Shown: positions 1-8,024 of the stretch, in pieces
Numbering within the stretch: the first letter of the stretch is position 1
How the letters are laid out: every line of letters begins with the position of its first letter
Origin: Microvirga sp. SRT01
GTDB lineage: Bacteria; Pseudomonadota; Alphaproteobacteria; Sphingomonadales; Sphingomonadaceae
Direction: 5' to 3'
Assembly: GCA_018139225.1 (NCBI GenBank)
Contig: JAGSNX010000006.1
Coordinates: forward strand, 1-64,000
Length of the DNA: 64,000 nucleotides
Notes under the pieces: model-generated
Database searches by the model: none
What the model saw: the letters and a program-made list of their open reading frames with translations, nothing else
Told to the model about the DNA's origin: nothing
Made by a program: the position numbers and the translations under genes

Positions 1-1317
1 ACCGCCGGCCGGGCGACCGCCGCGGCTGGCGTTGGCGTAGTTGCGGCCGGTCGCGCCGGTGTGCTGCGGCGCGTGGGTGGCGCGCGGCTTGGCGGGGCCG
101 CGCTGCTGGCGGGGGCGGTCGGCGCGGGCGGCGGGATCCTCGCCGATCGCCTTGACGCGCTGCGACTTGATCGCGTTCGCCTTGTTCTGGAAATCCTCGG
201 GCAGAGCCTGGACCGGGATCTTCTGGCGCGTGGTGCGCTCGATATCGCGCAGGTACGGCCGCTCGTCATCGGCGCAGAACGCGATGGCGATGCCCGATGC
301 GCCGGCGCGCGCGGTGCGGCCGATGCGGTGGACATACTGTTCCGGCACGTTCGGCAGTTCGAAGTTGACGACGTGGCTGACGCCCGAGACGTCGATGCCG
401 CGCGCCGCAATGTCGGTCGCGACGAGGATGCGGACGCTGCCCGACTTGAACTCGCCGAGCGCGCGCTCGCGCTGTCCCTGGCTCTTGTTGCCGTGGATCG
501 CGTTCGCGGCGATGCCGTTGCCGGCCAGCAGCTTCACGACGCGGTCCGCGCCGTGCTTGGTGCGGGTGAAGACCAGCGCGCGGTCGATCGCCGCATCCTG
601 CAACGTCAGCGTCAGCAGCGCCTGCTTCTCCGCCTGGTTAACGAAGATGACGTGCTGGTCGACGCGCTCCGCCGTCGTGGCGGCGGGCTTGACCGAGACG
701 GTCGCCGGCTCGTGCAGGAACTGGCTGGCCAACTCGCGGATCGAGGTCGGCATGGTCGCCGAGAAGAACAGCGTCTGGCGCTTGCGCGGGACCATCTTCA
801 CGATGCGCTTCAACGCGTGGATGAAGCCCAGGTCGAGCATCTGGTCGGCCTCGTCGAGGACGAGGATCTCGATCATCGACAGGTTGACGAAGCCCTGCTC
901 GACCAGATCAATCAGGCGGCCCGGCGTGGCGACGAGGATGTCGACGCCGCGGCTCATGTCCTGACGGTTCTTGTTGATGCTGGTGCCGCCAAAGACGGTC
1001 GCGACCGACATCTTCGAGAACTTGCCATAGTCGCGCGCGCTGTCGGCGATCTGGCTGGCGAGTTCACGCGTCGGGGCGAGGACGAGCATGCGGCAGTGGG
1101 TCGGCAGCACGCGCTTCGGCGCGGCGGCCATGCGCTGGATCGACGGCAGCGTGAACGCCGCGGTCTTGCCGGTGCCGGTCTGCGCGATGCCGAGCAGGTC
1201 GCCGCCCTCCAGCACGGTCGGAATGGCCTGCGCCTGGATCGGCGTAGGGGTGGAATAGCCCTTGGCTTCGAGCGCGCGGACGAGCGGCTCGGACAGGCCG
1301 AGATCGATAAAGGACAT
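1..1317 (-). CDS. DEAD-box ATP-dependent RNA helicase (RhlE-like), 3' end cut by window edge
   Basis: ATP-dependent RNA helicase of superfamily 2, probably acting in ribosome assembly or mRNA turnover in the cytoplasm. The reverse frame is open from the ATG at 1317 to base 1 (439 codons). It contains the Q motif near residue 20 (TPTPIQAQ), motif I AQTGTGK, PTREL, the DEAD box VLDEADQML, SAT (FFSATMP) and motif VI HRIGRTARAG, all in the normal order. After about residue 370 the protein becomes a basic Arg/Gly/Pro/Ala-rich tail, as in RhlE proteins, and it runs off the window. The start fits the family because the Q motif follows immediately. A candidate promoter lies at 1478-1505. The RhlE subgroup is inferred from the tail; the helicase family is certain. 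Confidence 0.95.
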   Translation of the reverse strand, partial: MSFIDLGLSEPLVRALEAKGYSTPTPIQAQAIPTVLEGGDLLGIAQTGTGKTAAFTLPSIQRMAAAPKRVLPTHCRMLVLAPTRELASQIADSARDYGKFSKMSVATVFGGTSINKNRQDMSRGVDILVATPGRLIDLVEQGFVNLSMIEILVLDEADQMLDLGFIHALKRIVKMVPRKRQTLFFSATMPTSIRELASQFLHEPATVSVKPAATTAERVDQHVIFVNQAEKQALLTLTLQDAAIDRALVFTRTKHGADRVVKLLAGNGIAANAIHGNKSQGQRERALGEFKSGSVRILVATDIAARGIDVSGVSHVVNFELPNVPEQYVHRIGRTARAGASGIAIAFCADDERPYLRDIERTTRQKIPVQALPEDFQNKANAIKSQRVKAIGEDPAARADRPRQQRGPAKPRATHAPQHTGATGRNYANASRGGRPAGG

Positions 1318-1477
1318 GGGGTAACCTTAGAACAGATGCCAAGGCCGCGCGCACGGATGCGCTCGCTTGGCGGGGGAAATTGACACCCCGCGTGAGTAGG
1401 GAAGCCGTTGGCTGGACCGAGACGGAGCCCGAACCGATAAAGGTCCGATCACGCTGCATGACGCCTCGATGGTGCGC

Positions 1478-1505
1478 CAAATACGCTGCACCGCGGAAAA
1501 GTCAA
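1478..1505 (-). promoter_or_regulatory. candidate sigma70-type promoter for the DEAD-box helicase
   Basis: On the minus strand TTGACT (1505-1500) and TATTTG (1483-1478) are separated by 16 bases. This would give a 5' leader of about 150 bases before the helicase start at 1317. Long leaders are common for cold-induced helicase genes, but no structured element was recognised here. Pattern match only. Confidence 0.3.
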
Positions 1506-1569
1506 GCTGCGCTTGTCGGACGCGAGGGTCGGACGTACCCTTCGAGTCAAACAAGGAGAGGTCCCCCAC

Positions 1570-2571
1570 ATGAAACTCGCCAGCCTGAAGCATGGCCGTG
1601 ACGGCAAGCTCGTCGTGGTGTCGAACGACCTCGCCTGGTGCGCGGATGCCGGCCACATCGCCCCGACCTTGCAGGCGGCGCTGGACGACTGGGACCGGCT
1701 GGAGCCGGACCTGCGCAATCTGGCGACCGATCTGGAGCATGAGGTGATCCCGCGCGATCGCTTTCACGAGCACGCCGCCGCGGCGCCGTTGCCGCGCGCC
1801 TACCAGTGGGCGGACGGGTCCGCGTACGTGAACCACGTCGCGCTGGTGCGGCAGGCGCGGGCGGCGGAGATGCCGGACAGCTTCTGGCACGATCCGCTGA
1901 TGTATCAGGGCGGGTCGGACGGGTTCCTGGGGCCGCGCGACGCGATCCCGCTGGCGGACGAAAGCTGGGGCTGCGATCTGGAGGCGGAGGTGGTGGTCGT
2001 CACCGGCGACGTGCCGCTGGGCGCGAGCCGCGACGAGGCGCTGGCGGCGGTGCGGCTGGTCGGGCTGACCAACGACGTGTCGCTGCGCAACCTGATCCCC
2101 GGCGAACTGTCGAAGGGGTTCGGCTTCTTCCAGTCGAAGCCGGCGAGCGCCTTTTCGCCGGTGTTCGTGACGCCGGATGCGCTGGGCGACTGGTGGCGGG
2201 ACGGCAAGCTGCACCGCAAGCTGAACGTCGACCTGAACGGCCAGCCGTTCGGGCGCGCCGAGGCGGGCGAGGACATGAATTTCGACTTCAGTACGCTCGT
2301 CGCGCACGCGGCGAAGACGCGCAGGCTCGGCGCGGGGACGATCGTCGGGTCGGGCACGGTGTCGAACCGCGGGCCGGACGGCGGACCGGGCAAGCCGATC
2401 GCGGAGGGCGGCGTCGGCTATTCGTGTCTGGCGGAGGTTCGCACGATCGAGACGATCACCGGCGGACAGGCGGTGACGCCGTTCCTGAAAAAGGGCGACA
2501 CGGTGCGGATCTGGGCGGAGGACGACCGCCATCATCCCATCTTCGGGGTGATCGAGCAGACCGTGGAGTGA
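1570..2571 (+). CDS. fumarylacetoacetate hydrolase family protein
   Basis: Predicted cytosolic metal-dependent hydrolase of the FAH fold, 333 aa. The family cleaves or hydrates 2-oxo acids such as fumarylpyruvate or fumarylacetoacetate in aromatic catabolism; the exact substrate cannot be read here. The N-terminal half is a small cap-like domain. The catalytic half carries the metal-site signature DLEAEVVVV near residue 140, then LTNDVSLRNL, and the GSGTVSNRG loop near residue 260. The frame is open upstream to 1513, but the ATG at 1570 has AAGGAGAG 7 bases before it, and proteins of this subgroup begin MKLASLK. It is divergent from the helicase and stands alone, so context gives no pathway. 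Confidence 0.85.
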   Translation: MKLASLKHGRDGKLVVVSNDLAWCADAGHIAPTLQAALDDWDRLEPDLRNLATDLEHEVIPRDRFHEHAAAAPLPRAYQWADGSAYVNHVALVRQARAAEMPDSFWHDPLMYQGGSDGFLGPRDAIPLADESWGCDLEAEVVVVTGDVPLGASRDEALAAVRLVGLTNDVSLRNLIPGELSKGFGFFQSKPASAFSPVFVTPDALGDWWRDGKLHRKLNVDLNGQPFGRAEAGEDMNFDFSTLVAHAAKTRRLGAGTIVGSGTVSNRGPDGGPGKPIAEGGVGYSCLAEVRTIETITGGQAVTPFLKKGDTVRIWAEDDRHHPIFGVIEQTVE

Positions 2572-2647
2572 TCCGAAGGGCGCTTTCGATCAAGGGCAGG
2601 GCGCGAGCGCCACGGCCGGGCGTGACGGGACGCCCGGCCGGCCCGGC

Positions 2648-2824
2648 TTAGGCTCCGTTGACTTTCTGCCCGGCGTTGCCGCCCTCGTCATCCTTGGCCG
2701 AGGCGGTCTTCTTGGCGCCGGTGCGGGTGCCGCCGCCCCGGCCCGTGCCAAGGCTGCCGCGGGCGCCGTCGCCGCCCTTGGTCGTGATCGCTCCGGGATT
2801 ACCGCCTGCGCCTTTCTGTGCCAT
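2648..2824 (-). CDS. small glycine-rich basic protein, unknown function
   Basis: A 58-codon reading frame starts at ATG 2824 behind AGGAGATAGGAC and ends at TAA 2648. The product begins MAQKGAGGNPGAI and is dominated by Gly, Thr, Lys, Ala and Arg, with no hydrophobic segment, so it is probably disordered and cytosolic. The good ribosome binding site and the position in an otherwise empty gap support it as a real gene. I do not recognise a family. It faces away from the branched-chain dehydrogenase operon. Confidence 0.55.
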   Translation of the reverse strand: MAQKGAGGNPGAITTKGGDGARGSLGTGRGGGTRTGAKKTASAKDDEGGNAGQKVNGA

Positions 2825-2999
2825 GTCCTATCTCCTGTGTCCGATGCGTTTCGAACAGGCACGGCGGTCGACAGTTCCTTTGTTTTACAATAGCATAAGT
2901 TAGATAGAGGCCGCGGAAACAGCGATGTTGCCGCAGGCTGGTGGAGGGCGCGCGAGCCGCTCGGCACAGGCGGAGTGCAGGCGCAGCACCGAACGACGC

Positions 3000-3016
3000 T
3001 TGAAATTTTATTTCAA
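3000..3016. promoter_or_regulatory. AT-rich perfect dyad upstream of the bkd operon (candidate operator)
   Basis: TTGAAAT-TTT-ATTTCAA is a perfect 7-base dyad with a 3-base centre, in an AT-rich patch within GC-rich DNA and about 65 bases before the first bkd gene. Branched-chain dehydrogenase operons are often controlled by Lrp/AsnC-type regulators that prefer AT-rich dyads, so an operator is plausible. No regulator gene is adjacent. Confidence 0.35.
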
Positions 3017-3081
3017 AGCGGCAAGAGGGTCGGGAGGTCGCGAGGGGAACAGCCCCGTGGCCGTCGTAGATGGAGAGACGA

Positions 3082-4365
3082 GTGGCCGATCCGACGCGCG
3101 CCAACCTGCCCCGGTTGTCCCTGCACGTGCCCGAGCCGAAGTTCCGGCCCGGCGACGCGGTCGATTTCGTCGGCGTCGAGGTGCCGCCCGCCGGCTCCGC
3201 ACCGCGCCCCGATACCGCCGCCTCGCCGCGCGACTTCACCGAACTCGCCTATACGATGGTCCGGGTGCTGGACGAGGACAACCGCGCCGTCGGTCCGTGG
3301 GACCCGCGCCTGTCCGCCGACACGCTGCGCCGGATCTTGCGCCACATGGCGCTGCTGCGCGCGTTCGACGAGCGGATGTTTCGGGCGCAGCGGCAGGGGA
3401 AAACCAGCTTCTACATGAAGGCAACGGGCGAGGAGGCGGTGTCGGTCGCCGCTGCGCATGCGCTGGATTACGAGGATATGTGTTTCCCCTCCTACCGTCA
3501 GCAGGGGCTGTTGATCGCGCGCGACTGGTCGCTGGTCGACATGATGAACCAGATCTATTCGAACAAGGGCGACCGGCTGCAGGGCAAGCAGTTGCCGATC
3601 ATGTATTCGGCGAAGGAAGCCGGGTTCTTCTCGATTTCCGGCAACCTGACCACGCAGTACCCGCAGGCGGTGGGCTGGGCGATGGCCTCCGCCGCGAAGG
3701 GCGATACGCGCATCTCGGCGGTGTGGTGCGGCGAAGGATCGACGGCGGAGGGCGACTTCCACTCGGCGTTGACGTTCGCGACGGTGTACCGCGCACCCGT
3801 CATCATGAACATCGTCAACAACCAGTGGGCGATCTCCAGCTTTTCCGGTTTTGCGGGCGCGGAGGCGACGACCTTCGCGGCGCGCGCGGTGGGGTACGGG
3901 ATCGCCGGACTGCGCGTCGACGGCAACGACGCGCTCGCGGTCTATGCGGCGACGCAGTGGGCGGCGGAGCGGGCGCGGACCAATCAGGGGCCGACGCTTA
4001 TCGAGCATTTCACCTATCGCGCCGAGGGGCATTCGACCTCCGACGATCCGACGCAATATCGCTCCGCCGGTGAGCCGACCGCGTGGCCGCTGGGCGATCC
4101 GATCCGGCGGCTGAAGGATCACCTGATCGCGCTGGGCGAGTGGGACGAGGAGCGGCACGCCGCGCAGGACCGCGAACTCGCCGAGCAGGTGAAGGCGGCG
4201 CAGAAGGAGGCCGAAAAGAACGGCATCCTCGGTCACGGTCTGCACCAGCCGCTGGATACGCTGTTCGACGGCGTGTTCGAGGAGATGCCGTGGCACCTTC
4301 GCGAGCAGCAGGCGCAGATGATGGCCGAAGAAGCGGCGAGCGGCCGGCCGTGGGACCGGAAGTGA
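3082..4365 (+). CDS. bkdA1: branched-chain 2-oxoacid dehydrogenase E1 component, alpha subunit
   Basis: Alpha subunit of the thiamine-diphosphate E1 that decarboxylates the 2-oxoacids of Val, Leu and Ile and passes the acyl group to E2 lipoate. The thiamine-binding stretch runs from GEGSTAEGDF to NNQWAISS (roughly residues 215-255), followed by YRAEGHSTSDDPTQYR, the phosphorylation-loop region typical of BCKDH alpha. An ATG lies at 3070, but GGAGAG at 3072-3077 sits at ideal spacing from the GTG at 3082, so I start there (427 aa). The N-terminus begins ADPTRANLP and has the extra 60-residue leader seen in bacterial BCKDH alpha. It is first in an operon with E1beta and E2, separated from E1beta by a 148-base repeat-filled gap. 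Confidence 0.93.
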   Translation: MADPTRANLPRLSLHVPEPKFRPGDAVDFVGVEVPPAGSAPRPDTAASPRDFTELAYTMVRVLDEDNRAVGPWDPRLSADTLRRILRHMALLRAFDERMFRAQRQGKTSFYMKATGEEAVSVAAAHALDYEDMCFPSYRQQGLLIARDWSLVDMMNQIYSNKGDRLQGKQLPIMYSAKEAGFFSISGNLTTQYPQAVGWAMASAAKGDTRISAVWCGEGSTAEGDFHSALTFATVYRAPVIMNIVNNQWAISSFSGFAGAEATTFAARAVGYGIAGLRVDGNDALAVYAATQWAAERARTNQGPTLIEHFTYRAEGHSTSDDPTQYRSAGEPTAWPLGDPIRRLKDHLIALGEWDEERHAAQDRELAEQVKAAQKEAEKNGILGHGLHQPLDTLFDGVFEEMPWHLREQQAQMMAEEAASGRPWDRK

Positions 4366-4372
4366 TGCTGCA

Positions 4373-4513
4373 TAGCTCCCTCTCCCCTTGGGAGAGGGAA
4401 GGGTCCCGCGCGGCATCGCCGCGTGGGAAGAGTGAGGGCAGTCCGTACGGCTGTCCTGCCCTCACCCTTCCGCCGCTTCGCGGCTCCCTCCCTCTCCCGA
4501 CGGGAGAGGGACA
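4373..4513. repeat. GC-rich interspersed palindromic repeat between bkdA1 and bkdA2
   Basis: The gap holds nested inverted repeats: CCCTCTCCCCTTGGGAGAGGG at its left and CCCTCTCCCGACGGGAGAGGG at its right, with further complementary stretches between them (AGAGTGAGGGCAG against CTGCCCTCACCCTT). Such structures are typical of REP-like intergenic repeats of sphingomonads. The right end also supplies the GGGAGAGGGACA that acts as the ribosome binding site of the next gene. Related sequence lies inside the E2 gene and at 50879-50996. Confidence 0.7.
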
Positions 4514-5599
4514 ATGAGTGAAGCCATGACTGATAACGACGTTCAGAACGACACCGCCGCGGACATCGCCGCAGACGGCGACACCACCCGCATGAACATG
4601 ATCCAGGCGATCAATTCCGCGCTGGACGTGATGATGGCGCGCGATCCCGACGTGATCGTCATGGGCGAGGATGTCGGCTATTTCGGCGGCGTGTTCCGCG
4701 CGACCGCCGGGCTTCAGGCGAAGTTCGGCAAGACGCGCGTGTTCGATACGCCGATCACCGAATGCGGCATCATCGGCGTTGCGGTCGGCATGGGCGCGTA
4801 CGGGCTGCGGCCGGTGCCGGAGATCCAGTTCGCCGACTACATCTACCCCGCGCTCGACCAGTTGGTCAGCGAGGCGGCGCGGCTGCGCTATCGCTCGGCG
4901 GGGGAGTTCACGTCGCCGATCACGGTGCGGTCGCCGTTCGGCGGCGGCATCTTCGGCGGGCAGACGCACTCGCAGTCGCCGGAGGGTATCTTCACGCACG
5001 TGTCGGGCGTGAAGACGGTGATCCCGTCGACCCCCTACGACGCCAAGGGCCTGTTGATCGCGGCGATCGAGGACAACGACCCGGTCATCTTCTTCGAGCC
5101 CAAGCGCATCTACAACGGCCCGTTCGACGGATACTGGGACCGACCGTCGCAAAACTGGTCGAAGCATCCCGCCGGTGAAGTGCCGACCGGCTACTACCGC
5201 GTCGATCTGGGCAAGGCGAAGGTGGTGCGGCCGGGCGAGGCGCTGACGATCCTGGCGTACGGCACGATGGTCCACGTCTGCACCGCGGTCGTCGCGGAGG
5301 CGGGCGTCGACGCGGAGATCATCGACCTGCGGACGCTGGTGCCGCTCGACATCGAGACGATCGAGGCGTCGGTGCGCAAGACCGGCCGCTGCATGATCGT
5401 GCACGAGGCGACGCGCACGTCCGGCTTCGGCGCGGAGCTGTCGGCGCTGGTGCAGGAGCGATGCTTCTACCATCTGGAGGCGCCGATCGAGCGCGTGACG
5501 GGGTTCGACACGCCGTACCCGCACAGCCTGGAATGGGCCTATTTTCCGGGGCCGGTGCGCATCGGCGAGGCGCTCAAGAAGATCATGAAGGACGCGTAG
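4514..5599 (+). CDS. bkdA2: branched-chain 2-oxoacid dehydrogenase E1 component, beta subunit
   Basis: Beta subunit of the E1 heterotetramer, 361 aa. It supplies the second half of the thiamine-diphosphate site. Transketolase pyrimidine-domain motifs are visible: MNMIQAINSALD near residue 27, MGEDVGYFGGVFR near residue 50, FDTPITECGI near residue 78, and the C-terminal domain motifs LRTLVPLDIETI and TRTSGFGAEL. The N-terminus has a 25-residue acidic extension. The start has a GGGAGAGGG ribosome site formed by the preceding repeat. E2 begins 3 bases after its stop, so translation is probably coupled. Confidence 0.94.
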   Translation: MSEAMTDNDVQNDTAADIAADGDTTRMNMIQAINSALDVMMARDPDVIVMGEDVGYFGGVFRATAGLQAKFGKTRVFDTPITECGIIGVAVGMGAYGLRPVPEIQFADYIYPALDQLVSEAARLRYRSAGEFTSPITVRSPFGGGIFGGQTHSQSPEGIFTHVSGVKTVIPSTPYDAKGLLIAAIEDNDPVIFFEPKRIYNGPFDGYWDRPSQNWSKHPAGEVPTGYYRVDLGKAKVVRPGEALTILAYGTMVHVCTAVVAEAGVDAEIIDLRTLVPLDIETIEASVRKTGRCMIVHEATRTSGFGAELSALVQERCFYHLEAPIERVTGFDTPYPHSLEWAYFPGPVRIGEALKKIMKDA

Positions 5600-5602
5600 G
5601 AC

Positions 5603-6976
5603 ATGGCACGTTTCACCTTCCGCCTCCCGGACATCGGCGAAGGCATCGCCGAGGCCGAGATCGTCGCCTGGCACGTCCGCATCGGCGAGCGCGTCGAGGA
5701 AGACCAGAACATCGCCGACATGATGACCGACAAGGCGACGGTCGAGATGGAGTCGCCGGTGTCCGGCACCGTCGTCGAACTGGCGGGCGAGGTCGGCGAT
5801 CAGGTCGCGATCGGTGCGGCGCTGGTAGTGATCGAAACCGACGTCGATGCCTCCGCCGAGGAAGCGCCGGCGCTGGGGCCGGTCGATGTCGAACTGAAGG
5901 CCGCCCCTGCGTCGAGCGAGCAGGAGGAGGTCGCCGAGCAATATGAGGCGGAGAATCCGGGTGTGGAGGAGGTGGTTTCCTCTTCTCCGCTCCCTCTTGG
6001 GGAGGGGCCGGGGATGGGTGGTGAGTCTCCCAGCGGCCTTGCCAAGCCCCTACCCACCCCCAACCCCTCCCTGAAAGGGAGGGGAGAAGACGCGAGAGAC
6101 GCGCCGGTCCTCGCATCCCCCGCTGTCCGTGCCCGCGCGAAGGACCTCGGCGTCGACCTGTCGCAGGTGAAGTCGGACTCCGATCGCATCCGTCATTCCG
6201 ACCTCGACGCGTTCCTGCGCTACGGCACGGATCAGGGCTATGCAGCGCCGGGTGCGAGCCGCGCGCGGCCGGACGAGGCGATCCGCGTCATCGGCATGCG
6301 GCGCAAGATCGCCGAGAACATGGCGGCGGCGAAGCGCAACATCCCGCACTTCACCTATGTCGACGAGATCGACGTGACCGAGCTGGAGCGGGTCCGCGCC
6401 GACCTGAACGACCATCGCGGCAACCGGCCCAAGCTGACGCTGCTGCCGCTGATGATCGTGGCGATGTGCCGGACGCTGCCCAAGTTCCCGATGCTCAACG
6501 CGCGCTATGACGACGAGGCGGGCGTGGTGACGCGCCATGGTCGCGTGCATGTCGGCATGGCGGCGCAGACCGACGCCGGGCTGACCGTGCCCGTCATCCG
6601 CGACGCGCAGGACCGCAACGTGTGGCAGCTCGCGACCGAGATCGTGCGGCTGGCGGATGCGGCGCGGGCCGGCAAGCTGAAGCCGGACGAACTGGGCGGC
6701 GGCACGATCACCGTCACCTCGCTCGGTCCGCTCGGCGGCATCGCGACGACCCCGGTCATCAATCGGCCCGAGGTCGCGATCATCGGCCCGAACAAGATCG
6801 TCGAGCGTCCGGTGTTCCGGCCGAACGGTCAGGGGGGCGACGACATCGTCCGCGCGAAGTTGATGAACCTGTCGATCAGCTGCGATCACCGCGTCGTCGA
6901 CGGCTGGGACGCCGCCAGTTACGTGCAGGCGCTGAAGAAGATGCTGGAAACGCCGGTGTTGCTCTTCGCGGACTGA
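5603..6976 (+). CDS. bkdB: branched-chain 2-oxoacid dehydrogenase E2 component (dihydrolipoamide acyltransferase)
   Basis: Core acyltransferase of the complex, 457 aa. It moves acyl groups from E1 to CoA. The N-terminal lipoyl domain (about 1-80) carries the lipoylated lysine at K44 in TDKATVEM. A peripheral-subunit-binding domain begins near residue 170 (SPAVRARAKDLGVD). The C-terminal catalytic domain ends with the HxxxDG motif, H429 to D433 (DHRVVDGW). Unusually, residues about 127-162 of the first linker are encoded by a GC-rich inverted repeat (5984-6089) like those found between genes here; it stays in frame. The E3 gene does not follow; the next gene is a permease. Confidence 0.95.
   Translation: MARFTFRLPDIGEGIAEAEIVAWHVRIGERVEEDQNIADMMTDKATVEMESPVSGTVVELAGEVGDQVAIGAALVVIETDVDASAEEAPALGPVDVELKAAPASSEQEEVAEQYEAENPGVEEVVSSSPLPLGEGPGMGGESPSGLAKPLPTPNPSLKGRGEDARDAPVLASPAVRARAKDLGVDLSQVKSDSDRIRHSDLDAFLRYGTDQGYAAPGASRARPDEAIRVIGMRRKIAENMAAAKRNIPHFTYVDEIDVTELERVRADLNDHRGNRPKLTLLPLMIVAMCRTLPKFPMLNARYDDEAGVVTRHGRVHVGMAAQTDAGLTVPVIRDAQDRNVWQLATEIVRLADAARAGKLKPDELGGGTITVTSLGPLGGIATTPVINRPEVAIIGPNKIVERPVFRPNGQGGDDIVRAKLMNLSISCDHRVVDGWDAASYVQALKKMLETPVLLFAD
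5984..6089. repeat. palindromic interspersed repeat embedded in the bkdB coding sequence
   Basis: The segment starts TTCTCCGCTCCCTC and ends GAGGGAGGGGAGAA-like sequence, giving complementary ends around a Pro/Gly-rich coding core. It matches in style the intergenic repeats at 4373-4513 and 50879-50996, yet it lies within the E2 linker and is translated as Ser/Pro/Leu/Gly-rich sequence without a stop. Confidence 0.6.
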
Positions 6977-7003
6977 GGGATGGGGAGTCGCCGCACCACC
7001 CAC

Positions 7004-7032
7004 CGTCATGCCGGGACGCGCCCGGCATGACG
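7004..7032. repeat. perfect 12-base inverted repeat after bkdB
   Basis: CGTCATGCCGGG and CCCGGCATGACG flank a 5-base loop just after the E2 gene. It could act as an mRNA-stabilising hairpin or terminator (there is no T-run) and resembles the widespread CGTCATxCCGGC repeats of sphingomonads. Confidence 0.6.
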
Positions 7033-7127
7033 TAGGTATCCCTCGCGGCGGTGCCTGCCCGGCACTCCCTTGGCGTCGGCAAGACCAACTTCGTTGCGGT
7101 GCAGCGCAGAAGCGGCGATGAGGGTGC

Positions 7128-8024
7128 ATGGCCTCTGCACCCCCCGATCGCGCCGCGCCCTGGCTGGGGGTCAGCGCCTATGTCCTCTGGGGACTGTTGC
7201 CGCTCTATCTGAAGCTGTTGAAGGACGTGCCGGCACTTCAGGTCTTGAGCCACCGCGTGGTGTGGTCGCTGCTGCTGCTGGGCGTGATCGTCGTGGCGCT
7301 GGGGCGGTTGCGCGGGATCGCGGCGGCGGCGCGGGGGCGGACGCTGCTCTTGCTGGTCGCGAGCGCCAGCCTGATCGCGGTGAACTGGTTGGTGTACATC
7401 TGGGCCGTGCAGAACGGCCATGTGCTGGAGGCCAGCCTCGGCTATTTCATCAATCCGCTGGTCAACGTGGCGCTCGGCGTCGCGGTGCTGGGGGAGCGGG
7501 TGTCGCGCGTGCAGAAGGTGGCGGTCGCCGTCGCTGCGGTGGGCGTCGTCGTGATGGCGGTGGCGGGGGGCGGCGCGATCCTGATCTCGCTGACGCTGGC
7601 GCTGAGCTTCGGCACCTATGGGTTGATCCGCAAGGTGGCGGCGATCGACGCGCTGGGCGGATTGACGGTGGAGACGCTGATCCTCGCACCCGCGGCGCTG
7701 GCGGTGCTGGGCTGGGCGGCGCTGCACGGACAGGGCGCGTGGGGCACGGACACGCGGCTCGATCTGCTGCTGGTGCTGGCGGGCGCGGTAACGGCGGCGC
7801 CGCTGTTGCTGTTCGCAGTGGCGGCGCGGCGGATGAAGTACACGACGCTGGGATTGCTCCAGTATATCGCGCCGACCTTGCAGTTCGCGGAGGCGGTGCT
7901 GCTGTTCGGCGAGCCGCTGCGCTGGGTCCACCTCGTCACCTTCGCGCTGATCTGGGGCGGGTGTGCGCTGTACGCGAGCGACAGCCTGCGCAGCGCGCGA
8001 CGGGTGCCTGCTACCGCGAGTTGA
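7128..8024 (+). CDS. rarD: EamA-family permease RarD
   Basis: Inner-membrane transporter of the drug/metabolite superfamily, 298 aa, the usual size for RarD. About ten hydrophobic segments fill the protein. It opens with WLGVSAYVLWGLLPLYLKLL and has the RarD-type LIAVNWLVYIWAVQNGHVLEASLGYFINPL stretch around residues 80-110 and LGLLQYIAPTLQF near residue 242. The substrate is unknown for the family (chloramphenicol sensitivity in the founding member). Its last 14 bases overlap the end of the convergent esterase gene. No link to the bkd operon other than position. Confidence 0.9.
   Translation: MASAPPDRAAPWLGVSAYVLWGLLPLYLKLLKDVPALQVLSHRVVWSLLLLGVIVVALGRLRGIAAAARGRTLLLLVASASLIAVNWLVYIWAVQNGHVLEASLGYFINPLVNVALGVAVLGERVSRVQKVAVAVAAVGVVVMAVAGGGAILISLTLALSFGTYGLIRKVAAIDALGGLTVETLILAPAALAVLGWAALHGQGAWGTDTRLDLLLVLAGAVTAAPLLLFAVAARRMKYTTLGLLQYIAPTLQFAEAVLLFGEPLRWVHLVTFALIWGGCALYASDSLRSARRVPATAS

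Noticed and set aside
61..1383. Plus-strand 440-codon frame at the left edge
   Set aside because: Antisense of the DEAD-box helicase, whose motifs are all on the minus strand.
4010..5941. 643-codon minus-strand open frame across the bkd operon
   Set aside because: It is opposite three genes with clear motifs and has the composition of GC-rich antisense translation.
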